Shown piece after piece: positions 15,395-23,621 of a stretch of 35,357 bases of DNA. The DNA comes from Janthinobacterium sp. Lineage in GTDB: Bacteria > Pseudomonadota > Gammaproteobacteria > Burkholderiales > Chitinibacteraceae. A program made the position numbers and the translations under genes. The stretch's first letter is position 1, and every line of letters starts with the position of its first letter. The stretch is taken from contig JANYCY010000038.1 in the NCBI GenBank assembly GCA_025360045.1, positions 1-35,357 on the forward strand, written 5' to 3'. A model generated the notes under the pieces. The model saw only the letters and a list, made by a program, of their open reading frames with translations, did not search any database and was not told the origin of the DNA.

Positions 15395-15997
15395 ATGCAA
15401 CTCCTCGGCAGCACCGATTCTGGTCATTCTTATAAAGTTAGATCTTTTCTGCTTCTCACAAACACCGACCATGATTACCAATGGGTCGATTTAAGTCATA
15501 AACCCTCAGATTTTCTAGCCATCAGTCCCTTTGGCGAAGTGCCGGTATTGCTTGATCAGGAGCGAGTATTTTGCCAATCGAATTCAATTTTAATTTATCT
15601 GGCACAAAAAAGCGGGCAATTTACAGGAGGAGAAGAATGGCAAGGTGCGCTGGAATGGTTATCTTGGGAGGCTAATCGAATTGGCTTTAGCCTACCCAAT
15701 TACCGCTTTGCCCTGCATTGGCAAGCCCAAGCACCGGAAGTGATGCGCTATTTGCAGCAGCGCTTATTATCTGATTTAAATATGCTGAATGATAAATTGG
15801 CAGCGCGTGAGTTTCTTTTAAAATCAGGACCAAGTATTGCGGATATCAGCTGTTCGGCTTATTTATTTTGGCTGGATCAAGTAGGCATTGATGTGGCTGA
15901 TTATCCAAATATTAAACGCTGGCTTGCGGCGATTTGCCAACTCCCTGGCTGGAGCCATCCGGACTCAGCAATGAAGAGAGCGCTAAGCCCTGATTAA
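15395..15997 (+). CDS. Glutathione S-transferase family protein
   Basis: The 200-residue cytosolic protein has the two GST domains. The N-terminal thioredoxin-like half has LLGSTDSGHSYKVRSFLLL, FLAISPFGEVPVLLDQ (the cis-proline before VL) and CQSNSILIYLA (the glutathione gamma-glutamyl site). The C-terminal helical half has GPSIADISCSAYLFWLDQ, the conserved N-capping/hydrophobic-staple region. Ser11 is a possible catalytic residue. It probably conjugates or reduces small electrophiles with glutathione. It follows the small DUF4937-like gene by 24 bp. The downstream gap to 16211 holds two repeat elements. Confidence 0.9.
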   Translation: MQLLGSTDSGHSYKVRSFLLLTNTDHDYQWVDLSHKPSDFLAISPFGEVPVLLDQERVFCQSNSILIYLAQKSGQFTGGEEWQGALEWLSWEANRIGFSLPNYRFALHWQAQAPEVMRYLQQRLLSDLNMLNDKLAAREFLLKSGPSIADISCSAYLFWLDQVGIDVADYPNIKRWLAAICQLPGWSHPDSAMKRALSPD

Positions 15998-16038
15998 ATC
16001 TAATCCCGTAAACTTAAGATCAAAACATTGTTGGTTTT

Positions 16039-16111
16039 CATAGGGTGTGCAAGTCGTTTTTCTTGCGCACCGGCTTGTCGTAGCAACGACTACGTCGTTG
16101 TACACCCTATG
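16039..16111. repeat. Short palindromic repeat element, copy 2 (73 bp)
   Basis: CATAGGGTGT and its complement bound the same core as at 9919-9997, with a few extra bases (CTTGTCGTA) in the middle. It lies between the convergent GST and quinone oxidoreductase genes. Confidence 0.8.
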
Positions 16112-16123
16112 AACTAATTTAAT

Positions 16124-16197
16124 CGTCATCCCCAAATTTTTTTATCGAGGATCCAGCAGCGCAGCTGGATTCCTGCCAACTGCACGCGGGAATGACG
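16124..16197 (-). repeat. 74-bp CGTCATTCCC repeat, copy 1
   Basis: The ends CGTCATCCCC and GGGAATGACG are imperfect inverted repeats, with an inner hairpin ATCCAGCAGCGCAGCTGGAT. Its reverse complement aligns over its full length with 17649-17722, which has the same length. Confidence 0.8.
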
Positions 16198-16210
16198 ATA
16201 TCCCCAGCTT

Positions 16211-17170
16211 TTAAGAAACCTGCAGCACCACTTTGCCAATATTCTGATTATCTGCAATATATTGATGGGCAATCGCCGCTTCTTGCCAATTAAAATGACG
16301 ATCAACCGTTACTTTTAATTGCTCTAAAACAATGGCCGGTAAAATCGTATCCCTTAGTGCCGTGGCGAGCTTTGCTTTTACCTTTAGAGGCTGGGCACGC
16401 AATGTTGATCCAGTAAGGCGCTGGCGTTTCATTAAAAGCTGGCCCAAATTAATTTCTGTGCTGATGCCTCTTAATAAGCCAATCAATACAATTTGCCCAT
16501 CAAGATTCAAGCAGGCTTGATTCTTTGCTAGGTAATCCCCGCCTACGCCGTCCAAAATCAAATCCACACCACCTGCTTCTTTCACCATGGCGGCAAAGTC
16601 CTGCTGTTGATAATCCACTACCAAATCTGCCCCTAGCTGACGACAAAATTCAGCTTTTTTTACGCCGCCAGCGGTGGTTGCCACCCAAGCACCCAAGTAT
16701 TTGGCGAGCTGAATACTGGCAGCGCCCACGCCGCTGGCACCGGCATGAATCAATACCCGCTGGCCCGCTGCCAACTTACCAATTTCAACCAAATTAAACC
16801 ATGCCGTCATCCATACTTCGGGCAGGCTAGCTGCGTCAGTAAAAGACAAATTCGCGGGCTTTTTAATCGCAAGCGTAGATTCTAGCAGGCAAAACTCAGC
16901 ATATGCGCCGCCGCCCACTAGCCCCAGCACCTCATCACCTACGGCAAAATCGAGAACGCCCTCCCCCAGCTCGACGACAACTCCGGCCACTTCTAGACCC
17001 AAGATATTTGAATCCCCTACTGGCGGCGGATAGCGGCCTGCGGCTTGGGCCAAATCGGCGCGATTAATTCCTGCGGCCTGAACACGAACTAATAATTGCC
17101 CAGCCGCAGCTTTGGGCAAGACCACATCCCCGAGCAATAAAGTTTGATTTTCTTGAATGACAGCGCGCAT
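16211..17170 (-). CDS. NAD(P)H:quinone oxidoreductase, zinc-type alcohol dehydrogenase-like (QOR/PIG3)
   Basis: The 319-residue medium-chain dehydrogenase lacks the zinc ligands, as quinone oxidoreductases do. The GroES-like half includes VRVQAAGINRADLAQAAGRYPPP and GLEVAGVVVELGEGV; the Rossmann half includes VLIHAGASGVGAASIQLAK (NADPH-binding glycine-rich loop) and LILDGVGGDY. It reduces quinones or enone-type compounds with NADPH in the cytosol. The start MRAVIQEN at 17170 matches family N-termini; the longer frame from 17242 adds a non-homologous leader. It is flanked on both sides by inverted copies of a 74-bp repeat. Confidence 0.92.
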   Translation of the reverse strand: MRAVIQENQTLLLGDVVLPKAAAGQLLVRVQAAGINRADLAQAAGRYPPPVGDSNILGLEVAGVVVELGEGVLDFAVGDEVLGLVGGGAYAEFCLLESTLAIKKPANLSFTDAASLPEVWMTAWFNLVEIGKLAAGQRVLIHAGASGVGAASIQLAKYLGAWVATTAGGVKKAEFCRQLGADLVVDYQQQDFAAMVKEAGGVDLILDGVGGDYLAKNQACLNLDGQIVLIGLLRGISTEINLGQLLMKRQRLTGSTLRAQPLKVKAKLATALRDTILPAIVLEQLKVTVDRHFNWQEAAIAHQYIADNQNIGKVVLQVS

Positions 17171-17359
17171 AGCGACCTGCTTAAGGTGAGAGGTAAAAAA
17201 AGGAGCAAAGCCAGCTGCCAGCTGCCAGCAGCTTGGATGCACTTCTTCTGATATGGCGGCAAAGGCTTAAAAATCAATAGTCAGCAAAATGTCAGTTTTT
17301 TATTAGGAAATAATTGCTGTTTTAAATGGGATCAATCAAACATTTGTTCTATGACGTAA

Positions 17360-17605
17360 GCAAGGGACAGCGCCGAGCAGCTGCGGCAAATACGCAGCCA
17401 GAGTGTAGGAGAAGAAGCCACAGACCGCCTTGCCGCCTTAGATAAGGAAGAGAGCCAATGGCAAAGTAAAATCAATACTTATCTAGCCGCAACAAATAAT
17501 GCGCTCAGCACCCTGCCCCCCACCGAGCAAAATACCGCAGTGCAAAAATTACGCGATCAGTATTTTTCGGTGCAGGAACAAAAGCGATTGGGAGCGTTTG
17601 AGTAG
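17360..17605 (+). pseudogene. lifO: Lipase chaperone (LifO) C-terminal remnant
   Basis: The open frame from 17360 to the stop at 17603-17605 has no start codon and encodes 81 residues, beginning SAEQLRQIR after ARD. It contains GEEATDRLAALDKEESQWQ, YLAA and LRDQYFSVQEQKRLGAFE, which is the C-terminal pattern of lipase secretion chaperones of the Lif/LipB type (G-x-EAaxRLaaLD, then a final FxxxExxR). These membrane-anchored helices fold secreted lipases in the periplasm. An in-frame TAA at 17357 precedes it, and neither the N-terminal three quarters nor a lipase gene is present, so this is a decayed fragment. The rest of 17171-17768 holds only the 74-bp repeat. Confidence 0.75.
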
Positions 17606-17648
17606 ATCTAAGGATCTGCTTCAGATTAATTTCCCGTTTTACAAACAT

Positions 17649-17722
17649 CGTCATTCCCGCGTGCCTTTGGCGGGAATCCAGCTGCGCTGCTGGATCCCCG
17701 ATTAATACACTCGGGGATGACG
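17649..17722 (+). repeat. 74-bp CGTCATTCCC repeat, copy 2
   Basis: CGTCATTCCC at the left and GGGGATGACG at the right form terminal inverted repeats. It aligns with the reverse complement of 16124-16197 with only scattered differences. The two copies flank the quinone oxidoreductase and the LifO remnant in opposite orientation. Confidence 0.85.
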
Positions 17723-17768
17723 CTTTTGCGTTAATAAACCATTTTGAGAAGTTGTTTCGAGCCGGATC

Positions 17769-18920
17769 CTAAGTCTCACTAATCCCCGTCAACTGAGCTG
17801 CAATCGATTGATGCGGCAAGGCGAGGTATTCCTCAGCCTGCATTTCAGTTAAACGGCTGGCGGTGCGGAAAAACTCGCTGGCTTGTACGCCATCTTGGTA
17901 AAGATCATCCACGGGGACTTCCGCCGAGATAATCAGCTTTACGCGGTGGTCATAAAACACATCCACCAGCCAAGTAAAACGCCGTGCTTCCGACGCCTGA
18001 TTACTCGCCAACTTAGGAATGTCAGACACGATCACCGTGTGATAGGTATGCGCAATTTGTAAATAATCGGCCTGCCCACGGGTATCGCCGCAAATCGCAA
18101 AAAAATCGAACCACACCACCCCCGCAGCCACCCGCTGCGCTTTAATGGTACGACCTTCAATTTTCAGCTGTGGCGCGCTATCTTTGCTGGTTGCTATTGC
18201 AGAAAACAGATTATTTAATTCTGTAGCACTTTCTGCGGTATTGGGCGTGAAGTAAGTTCTAGCTTGGGTAAGCGTGCGCATACGGTAATCATTGCCACCG
18301 TCCAGATTAAACACATCCAGCGTGCTATTGAGCAAAGCAATGGTCGGCAAAAAATTATTGCGCTGCAAGCCATGGGGATACAGACCATCTGGCGGGTAAT
18401 TAGAGGTAGTCACCAGCACCACGCCACGCTTAAATAAATGCTCCATCAAGCGACCCAAAATCATGGCATCCGCAATATCAGACACATGAAACTCATCAAA
18501 ACACAGCACGCGCACCGATTTGGCAATCTTAGTGGCCACCGCAGCCAGCGGATCGGTTTCACTTTTGAGCTGACGTAACTCATGGTGAACTTCTTGCATA
18601 AATTGATGAAAGTGCAGTCTTTTCTTACGTTTATAAGGAAGAGCCGCAAAAAATGCATCCATCAAAAAGCTTTTACCCCGTCCCACCCCTCCCCAGAAAT
18701 ACAGACCTCTCGGTAAATCGGGCTGCGGCAACAGTGATTTGCCAAATAAACGGCTACGTTTGGTTTTGAAAAGCACGAGCTGATGATAGAGCGCATCTAA
18801 ACGCTCGATCGCGTCGCGTTGCGCCGGATCAGGGATAAAACTCGGGCTGGCGCTCAAGCCTTGATACCAAGCCTTAGGACTTGTACCTTGAGTGGGCGGA
18901 GCGATGACGTGTTGAGACAT
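17769..18920 (-). CDS. zapE: Cell division protein ZapE (AFG1-like ATPase)
   Basis: The 383-residue AAA-type ATPase has Walker A GGVGRGKS, preceded by PRGLYFWG, Walker B VLCFDEFHVSD, sensor VTTSNYPPDGLYPHGLQR and the family-specific FHQFMQEVHHELR, ending with a GVQASEFFRTASRLTEMQ stretch. ZapE binds FtsZ and destabilises the Z-ring at late constriction in E. coli, and its mitochondrial relative is AFG1/LACE1. AGG lies eight bases before the ATG. It stands downstream of the gamma-carbonic anhydrase gene on the same strand, separated by 100 bp. Confidence 0.93.
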   Translation of the reverse strand: MSQHVIAPPTQGTSPKAWYQGLSASPSFIPDPAQRDAIERLDALYHQLVLFKTKRSRLFGKSLLPQPDLPRGLYFWGGVGRGKSFLMDAFFAALPYKRKKRLHFHQFMQEVHHELRQLKSETDPLAAVATKIAKSVRVLCFDEFHVSDIADAMILGRLMEHLFKRGVVLVTTSNYPPDGLYPHGLQRNNFLPTIALLNSTLDVFNLDGGNDYRMRTLTQARTYFTPNTAESATELNNLFSAIATSKDSAPQLKIEGRTIKAQRVAAGVVWFDFFAICGDTRGQADYLQIAHTYHTVIVSDIPKLASNQASEARRFTWLVDVFYDHRVKLIISAEVPVDDLYQDGVQASEFFRTASRLTEMQAEEYLALPHQSIAAQLTGISET

Positions 18921-19020
18921 GACTAAAACCTGACAGAGAGCAAGCAGCGATTATAAAGCTAAGTGCTCTCATAAAAGTCTTCGAGCTTCGTAGGTAATTG
19001 CGAGGAGAGCCTCCCAAGAC

Positions 19021-19554
19021 TTACTCCGCATCACGGTATTTAGCCATTAAGCGCACATAATGCGCGGCTGAATAATTAAAATTGGCCAGCTCAGCCTCAT
19101 TCAATAGGCGTTTTTTCTCAGCGGGGCGGCCCATATAAAGCCAGCCAGATTCAAGTCGGCGATTCGGCGGCACCAAGGAGCCTGCACCAATCATGACTCG
19201 ATCTTCAATCACCACCCTATCCAGCACAATCGTACCCATCCCAATCAGGCATTCATTTCCAATGGTGCAGCCATGCAACATCACACCGTGGCCAATGGTG
19301 ACCCGCTCACCAATCACCAAGGGTGCGCCGCTCGGATCATCAGCCCGCTTGTGGCTGACATGTAAAACCGCACAGTCTTGCACATTGCTATCTTTGCCGA
19401 TGCTAATCGCATTTACATCACCACGAATCACCGCCCCAGGCCAGACCGAGGCATTTTCAGCCAGCACCACCTCGCCAATCACTTGTGCCGAATCGTGCAC
19501 CCATGCGCCCGCTTTTACCTCTGGTTTAATACCATCAAATAGGCCAAGTGCCAT
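19021..19554 (-). CDS. Gamma-carbonic anhydrase family protein
   Basis: The 177-residue left-handed beta-helix protein has hexapeptide repeats (VIGEVVLAENASVWPGAVIRGDVNAISIG...). The three metal-ligand histidines of gamma-carbonic anhydrases are present (HVSHK and IGHGVMLHGC), as is the RGDV turn. It probably binds zinc in a trimer; related YrdA/PaaY proteins have carbonic anhydrase or thioesterase activity. The ATG at 19554 is preferred because AGGGG lies nine bases upstream, whereas it touches the alternative ATG at 19563. It is divergent from the imelysin operon. Confidence 0.9.
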   Translation of the reverse strand: MALGLFDGIKPEVKAGAWVHDSAQVIGEVVLAENASVWPGAVIRGDVNAISIGKDSNVQDCAVLHVSHKRADDPSGAPLVIGERVTIGHGVMLHGCTIGNECLIGMGTIVLDRVVIEDRVMIGAGSLVPPNRRLESGWLYMGRPAEKKRLLNEAELANFNYSAAHYVRLMAKYRDAE

Positions 19555-19630
19555 GATTTTCATCCCCTAAAAATGCATATTGTAAGTGATCAATCACAAT
19601 ATATTCTTAATAATCTATTGCATATACTTT

Positions 19631-19649
19631 AAGAATCATTATCATTCAA
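19631..19649 (-). promoter_or_regulatory. Fur-box-like site before the imelysin operon
   Basis: Read on the minus strand, TTGAATGATAATGATTCTT matches the 19-bp E. coli Fur consensus at 13 positions by my count, with an unbroken AATGATAAT core. A possible -10 hexamer TATACT lies just upstream at 19623-19628, so a bound repressor would block the promoter of the gene at 19678. This fits the iron-regulated character of imelysin clusters. Confidence 0.6.
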
Positions 19650-19677
19650 GACTTATGCCATCTGCTTGAGACTATAA

Positions 19678-20841
19678 ATGACACGATTGAATCGAATTCT
19701 TTGCAGCGCTATGGCTGCAAGCTTTTTTGCAATGGCCTTACCCGCCCAAGCTGCAGATATTACAAATAGTGCCGTACTTGAGCAATATTCAATCGTGGTT
19801 TACGCCAGCTATAGCGATAGCATTACTGCTGCGCGTGAAATGCAAACCGTCATTGACGCGTTCTTAGCCGCCCCAAGTGAAGAAAGCCTCGCTGCTGCGC
19901 GCAAAGCTTGGCTGGCCGCTCGTGAGTTTTATCTTCCAACCGAAGCTTACCGCTTCTACTCTGGCCCGATTGATGATGCCCAAGGCCCAGAAGCACGCAT
20001 TAACGCTTGGCCCATTGATGAAAGCTATATTGATTATGTAAAAGGCAAAGCCAAGGCTGGGATTATCAATAATCCTAAGGTGGCCATCACCAAAGACAAA
20101 CTTAAATCCCTGAATGAAAAAGGCGGGGAAGAAAACGTTTCCACCGGCTGGCACGCCATTGAGTTTTTACTCTGGGGCCAAGATTTTAATCCCAAAGGCC
20201 CTGGCGACCGTAAATTTACTGACTTTGTTGACGGCAAAGCGCCTAATGCAGATCGTCGTCGCCAGTACATGCAAGTAGTCACCGAGCTCATGATCGAAGA
20301 TCTAGAGTATGTGGCTAAGCAATGGGCGCCTGCCGGACAAAATTATCGCAGTCGCTTTGTTGCAGGCGACAAAGAAAGCTTGAAAAAAGCGCTGACCGGT
20401 TTAGGCGTTCTGACTCGTGGCGAGTTGGCAGGCCAGCGTATGGAAGTCGCCATGGACACCCAAAACCAAGAAGACGAACACTCTTGCTTCTCTGACAACA
20501 CCCACCGCGATATTATCGGCGATGTAATCGGTATGCAAAATGTATGGGAAGGCCGCTACACCGGCAAAGACGGTAAAACACTAGAAGGTGCCAGCCTAAA
20601 AGCATTAGTCGCACAAAAGAACTCTGCGGCTGCCGAGCTAGTGAGTGCAGATATTGCACAAAGTTTAAAACTCGCCAATGAAATCCAAGCGCCATTTGAT
20701 CAAGAAATCATTGGCAAAAAAGATGCGCCAGGCCGTAAACGTGTACAAGCGGTCATTGATTCACTCAAAAAACAGGGCAAAGATTTGGTCGTTGCGGCGG
20801 AAACACTGGGCATTAAGCGCTTAACCACCAAGCAGCCTTAA
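19678..20841 (+). CDS. Imelysin family (peptidase M75) iron-regulated periplasmic protein
   Basis: The 387-residue exported protein has a signal peptide ending ALPAQA and the two imelysin four-helix repeats. The hallmark GxHxxE motif is present as TGWHAIEFLLWGQD, and the second half has QEDEHSCFSDNTHRDIIGD. Related proteins (IcmP/IrpA of Pseudomonas and cyanobacteria) are induced by iron limitation and lie in the outer membrane or periplasm; the peptidase claim for the family is doubtful and a metal-binding role is favoured. It is the first gene of the iron cluster, directly behind a Fur-box-like site. Confidence 0.9.
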   Translation: MTRLNRILCSAMAASFFAMALPAQAADITNSAVLEQYSIVVYASYSDSITAAREMQTVIDAFLAAPSEESLAAARKAWLAAREFYLPTEAYRFYSGPIDDAQGPEARINAWPIDESYIDYVKGKAKAGIINNPKVAITKDKLKSLNEKGGEENVSTGWHAIEFLLWGQDFNPKGPGDRKFTDFVDGKAPNADRRRQYMQVVTELMIEDLEYVAKQWAPAGQNYRSRFVAGDKESLKKALTGLGVLTRGELAGQRMEVAMDTQNQEDEHSCFSDNTHRDIIGDVIGMQNVWEGRYTGKDGKTLEGASLKALVAQKNSAAAELVSADIAQSLKLANEIQAPFDQEIIGKKDAPGRKRVQAVIDSLKKQGKDLVVAAETLGIKRLTTKQP

Positions 20842-20874
20842 GAAAGAGCGAGTACAGCCATTACCTCGTTCAAA

Positions 20875-20999
20875 AATCCAAACCTTAAACCACGGAGGAA
20901 AGGAGAATACGGAGGGCCACGGAGAAAAAACCCAATCAAGGTTTTCTCCGTGAAACTCTGTGTCCTCTGTGTTCTCTGTGGTTCAAGATTTGGGTTCTG
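20875..20999. repeat. Dispersed CACGGAG palindromic repeat, copy 1
   Basis: The left half (CCACGGAGGAAAGGAG..., 20876-20929) is roughly complementary to the right half (TTTTCTCCGTGAAACTCTGT...GTGGTTCAAGATTTGGGTT, 20940-20999), giving a long imperfect hairpin inside the iron cluster. Related sequence recurs at 22501-22596 and 28939-28998. Confidence 0.75.
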
Positions 21000-21089
21000 C
21001 ATGAGCTATTTGTGCTATGCAATAGATATCCAGATACAGCCCTGCCAACGATCCCTCGTGGCAGGGCCTTTGCCATTCATGAGCAGACT

Positions 21090-22490
21090 ATGATTTCCAA
21101 GACCACATCGATTGCCACGCTTTGCAGCGCACTGTTTGCCACGGCGGCTATTGCTTACAGCACCGGCCCATTGGCCCTGTTTGAAGAAGGCGAAGATCGC
21201 CCAGGTGGCGCTGCGGCAACCAGCGAAGACCATGGACGCAATGCCTTTTCACTGGATGCAGAAGCCCTGACCGAACAGCAAAAAACTGATTTTGCCATCG
21301 GTAATTCTTTCTTTAAAAAACCTTGGGTTGCAGCCCCATCGTCCACGACAGCCAGAGATGGCCTAGGCCCGCACTTTGTCGCCCGCTCCTGTGGAGCCTG
21401 TCATACCGAAGACGGCCGAGGCTCGCCACCCAGCTTTAGCAATGGCCTGCAAGACGAGCAGCCTCTTTCCCTGCTATTACGCCTCTCTATTCCCGGCAAT
21501 AAGCCCGATCCACGCTATGGCGGCCAGTTTAATAATGACGCGGTGGATGGCGTAAAGCCCGAAGGTAAAGTGCAAATCACTTACCGTGAAATCGCCGGGC
21601 AATTTGCGAGCGGCGAAAAATACAGCCTGCGTGCACCCACTTACACTCTAACTGACCTTGCCTATGGCAAAACCCATCCTAAGCTGATGATCTCCCCTCG
21701 CGTTGCCCCGCAAATGATCGGCCTTGGCTTACTTGAAGCCATCAACGAAAAAGATATTCTGGCTAATGCGGCAAGGCAAAAAGCAGAAGGCTTGGGCATT
21801 AAGGGCCAGCCTAATTATGTGCACGATGTTTACGCCAATAAAACCATGCTGGGCCGCTTTGGCTGGAAAGCCAATGTTGCCACCGTCGCCCATCAATCAG
21901 CAGGCGCATTTAATGGCGATATTGGCATTACTTCCAAGCATTTTCCTAAAGAGGAGTGCATGCCAGCCCAAAAAGACTGCCTGCGTGCACCCAATGGCGG
22001 CAGACCAGAAATCAGCGAAAAAACACTGGATAAAGTGATTTTATACAGCCGCACTTTAGCCGTGCCCTCGCGCCGTGATCCGCAAAACTCGGATGTGCTG
22101 CGCGGCAAGCAAATATTCAAAGAAAGCAACTGCGTAAGCTGCCACACACCCAGCTATACCACTGGTAACTTTAAACCTGTGCCGGTCTTATCTGCACAAA
22201 AAATCTGGCCCTATACAGACTTGCTTTTGCATGACATGGGATCAGGCTTAGCCGATGGTCGCCCTGACGGTAAGGCCAATGGCCAGCAGTGGAAAACGCC
22301 ACCACTCTGGGGATTAGGCTTAGTGCCTGCGGTGAATGAGCACAGCAATTATCTGCATGATGGCCGTGCACGTAATTTGATGGAAGCGGTGCTTTGGCAT
22401 GGTGGCGAGGCAGAAAACGCCAAGCAAGCGGTGTTGAAACTATCTAAGAGCGATAGAGACAATTTACTGAAGTTTCTGCAGTCGCTGTAA
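21090..22490 (+). CDS. DUF1111 di-heme oxidoreductase (putative peroxidase)
   Basis: The 466-residue periplasmic c-type cytochrome has a signal peptide (TTSIATLCSALFATAAIAYS) and two heme-binding CxxCH motifs, SCGACHT in the N-terminal third and NCVSCHT in the C-terminal third. Family signatures GPHFVARSCGACH, LLLRLSIPG and LLLHDMGSGLADGRPDG are present. DUF1111 proteins are sometimes called thiol oxidoreductases but are more like MauG/CcpA-type di-heme enzymes. The ATG at 21090 is chosen because it opens the signal peptide. It lies between two imelysin genes, as in the Pseudomonas iron-regulated cluster, and probably acts with them in periplasmic iron handling. Confidence 0.9.
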   Translation: MISKTTSIATLCSALFATAAIAYSTGPLALFEEGEDRPGGAAATSEDHGRNAFSLDAEALTEQQKTDFAIGNSFFKKPWVAAPSSTTARDGLGPHFVARSCGACHTEDGRGSPPSFSNGLQDEQPLSLLLRLSIPGNKPDPRYGGQFNNDAVDGVKPEGKVQITYREIAGQFASGEKYSLRAPTYTLTDLAYGKTHPKLMISPRVAPQMIGLGLLEAINEKDILANAARQKAEGLGIKGQPNYVHDVYANKTMLGRFGWKANVATVAHQSAGAFNGDIGITSKHFPKEECMPAQKDCLRAPNGGRPEISEKTLDKVILYSRTLAVPSRRDPQNSDVLRGKQIFKESNCVSCHTPSYTTGNFKPVPVLSAQKIWPYTDLLLHDMGSGLADGRPDGKANGQQWKTPPLWGLGLVPAVNEHSNYLHDGRARNLMEAVLWHGGEAENAKQAVLKLSKSDRDNLLKFLQSL

Positions 22491-22500
22491 AGCGCACAAA

Positions 22501-22596
22501 AACCTAAATTTTGAACCGCGAAGGACACAAAAGACACAGAGTTACACAGAGAAAACCTGTGTGTTTGCGTCTTTTATGTTTTCCATGGCGCAAGTT
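22501..22596. repeat. Dispersed CACGGAG/ACACAGAG palindromic repeat, copy 2 (diverged)
   Basis: This reads as TTGAACCGCGAAGGACACAA, then ACACAGAGTTACACAGAGAAAACC, then an imperfect complementary arm. It fills the gap between the di-heme gene and the second imelysin gene and resembles 20875-20999. Confidence 0.6.
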
Positions 22597-22634
22597 TAAT
22601 TGAAGAATACGCTTACCTTACACTTGGTACCTTC

Positions 22635-23621
22635 ATGCAACTAAAACGATGCATCACTGCCGCCCTGTTGACCTGCATGGCGCAAGCCTATGCTGAGCCC
22701 GTTCAACCCTCACCTGAATTTAGCGTGCGCTGGTTAGATGAAGCTTATTTACCACGGCATCAAGCCTTAGTAAAAGCCAGCCATAGTTTTGCCACAGAGA
22801 GCAAAGCCTTCTGCGCGGCCCCCACAGAAAAAAACCTCGCCAGCACTCGTAATGCTTGGAAAAAAGCGGCCTTGGCTTGGCATGCCATGGATGCCGCCCC
22901 TGGTGGCCCTATTGTTTTAGAAAGAACCGGCCGTAAAGTCGACTTTTGGCCGACTCGACCAGATGATATTGAAGCGATGATCCCCAAAGGCTTGGATGAG
23001 CGCAATGTAGGGGCTCGTGGCTTACCTGCCGCCGAATACCTGCTCTGGGGCAATGACGAGCCCAAAGCGCAACTCGCAAAGCTTAAAGCCAAAGAGCGCT
23101 GCCTCTATCTAGTAGGCATTAGCGAGCGCATTGTCAGCGACATCGCGCTACTCAACGATGGCTGGGGCTATTACCGTGAGCAACTTGGCGCAGAAAATCC
23201 GTTTTTCCGCCAAAACTTGCTGCCAGAAACACTCAACCTGATGCTGGGCGCGCTAGATAGTCAAGCTAAACGCCTTCCCAAAGAAGCGAAACGGACCGCC
23301 TTTGCCGAATGGCGCAGCGGCACAGGTAAAGCCAGCTCCGTCGCTGTACTGAACGCCATCGACAACACTTTATTTGGCCAAAGTGGTGGTATCTCTTCCC
23401 TGCTGGCCGATAAGCCCGATGTGGTCGTCAAGGTAAAAAAAGCCCTTAGCCAAGCTAAGTTAGCCCAAGCCAGCATCCCGGAAGCATTCGACAGCCCAGC
23501 AGCAAGCGCTACACGCAGCAATTATTTAGCCAGCATTAAGCTGCTAAAACACAGCATAGAAACCGACGTGGCCGAAGCTTTAGACCTGACCTTGGGATTG
23601 TCTGAGTCTGATGGCGATTAA
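22635..23621 (+). CDS. Imelysin-like protein with altered GxHxxE motif
   Basis: The 328-residue exported protein has a signal peptide ending AQAYA. The imelysin repeat is recognisable (FCAAPTEKNLASTRNAWKKAALAWHAMDAAPGGPI, then a YLLWGND block), but the GxHxxE position reads GLPAAE, so the conserved histidine is proline. It matches the second, shorter imelysin of Pseudomonas-type clusters, which sits between the di-heme protein and DUF1513. It probably binds the other components in the periplasm rather than acting alone. The next gene overlaps its 3' end by 11 bp, so the two are translationally coupled. Confidence 0.87.
   Translation: MQLKRCITAALLTCMAQAYAEPVQPSPEFSVRWLDEAYLPRHQALVKASHSFATESKAFCAAPTEKNLASTRNAWKKAALAWHAMDAAPGGPIVLERTGRKVDFWPTRPDDIEAMIPKGLDERNVGARGLPAAEYLLWGNDEPKAQLAKLKAKERCLYLVGISERIVSDIALLNDGWGYYREQLGAENPFFRQNLLPETLNLMLGALDSQAKRLPKEAKRTAFAEWRSGTGKASSVAVLNAIDNTLFGQSGGISSLLADKPDVVVKVKKALSQAKLAQASIPEAFDSPAASATRSNYLASIKLLKHSIETDVAEALDLTLGLSESDGD

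Noticed and set aside
17499-17705. 68-codon plus-strand frame
   Set aside because: It overlaps the LifO remnant in another frame and runs into the 74-bp repeat.
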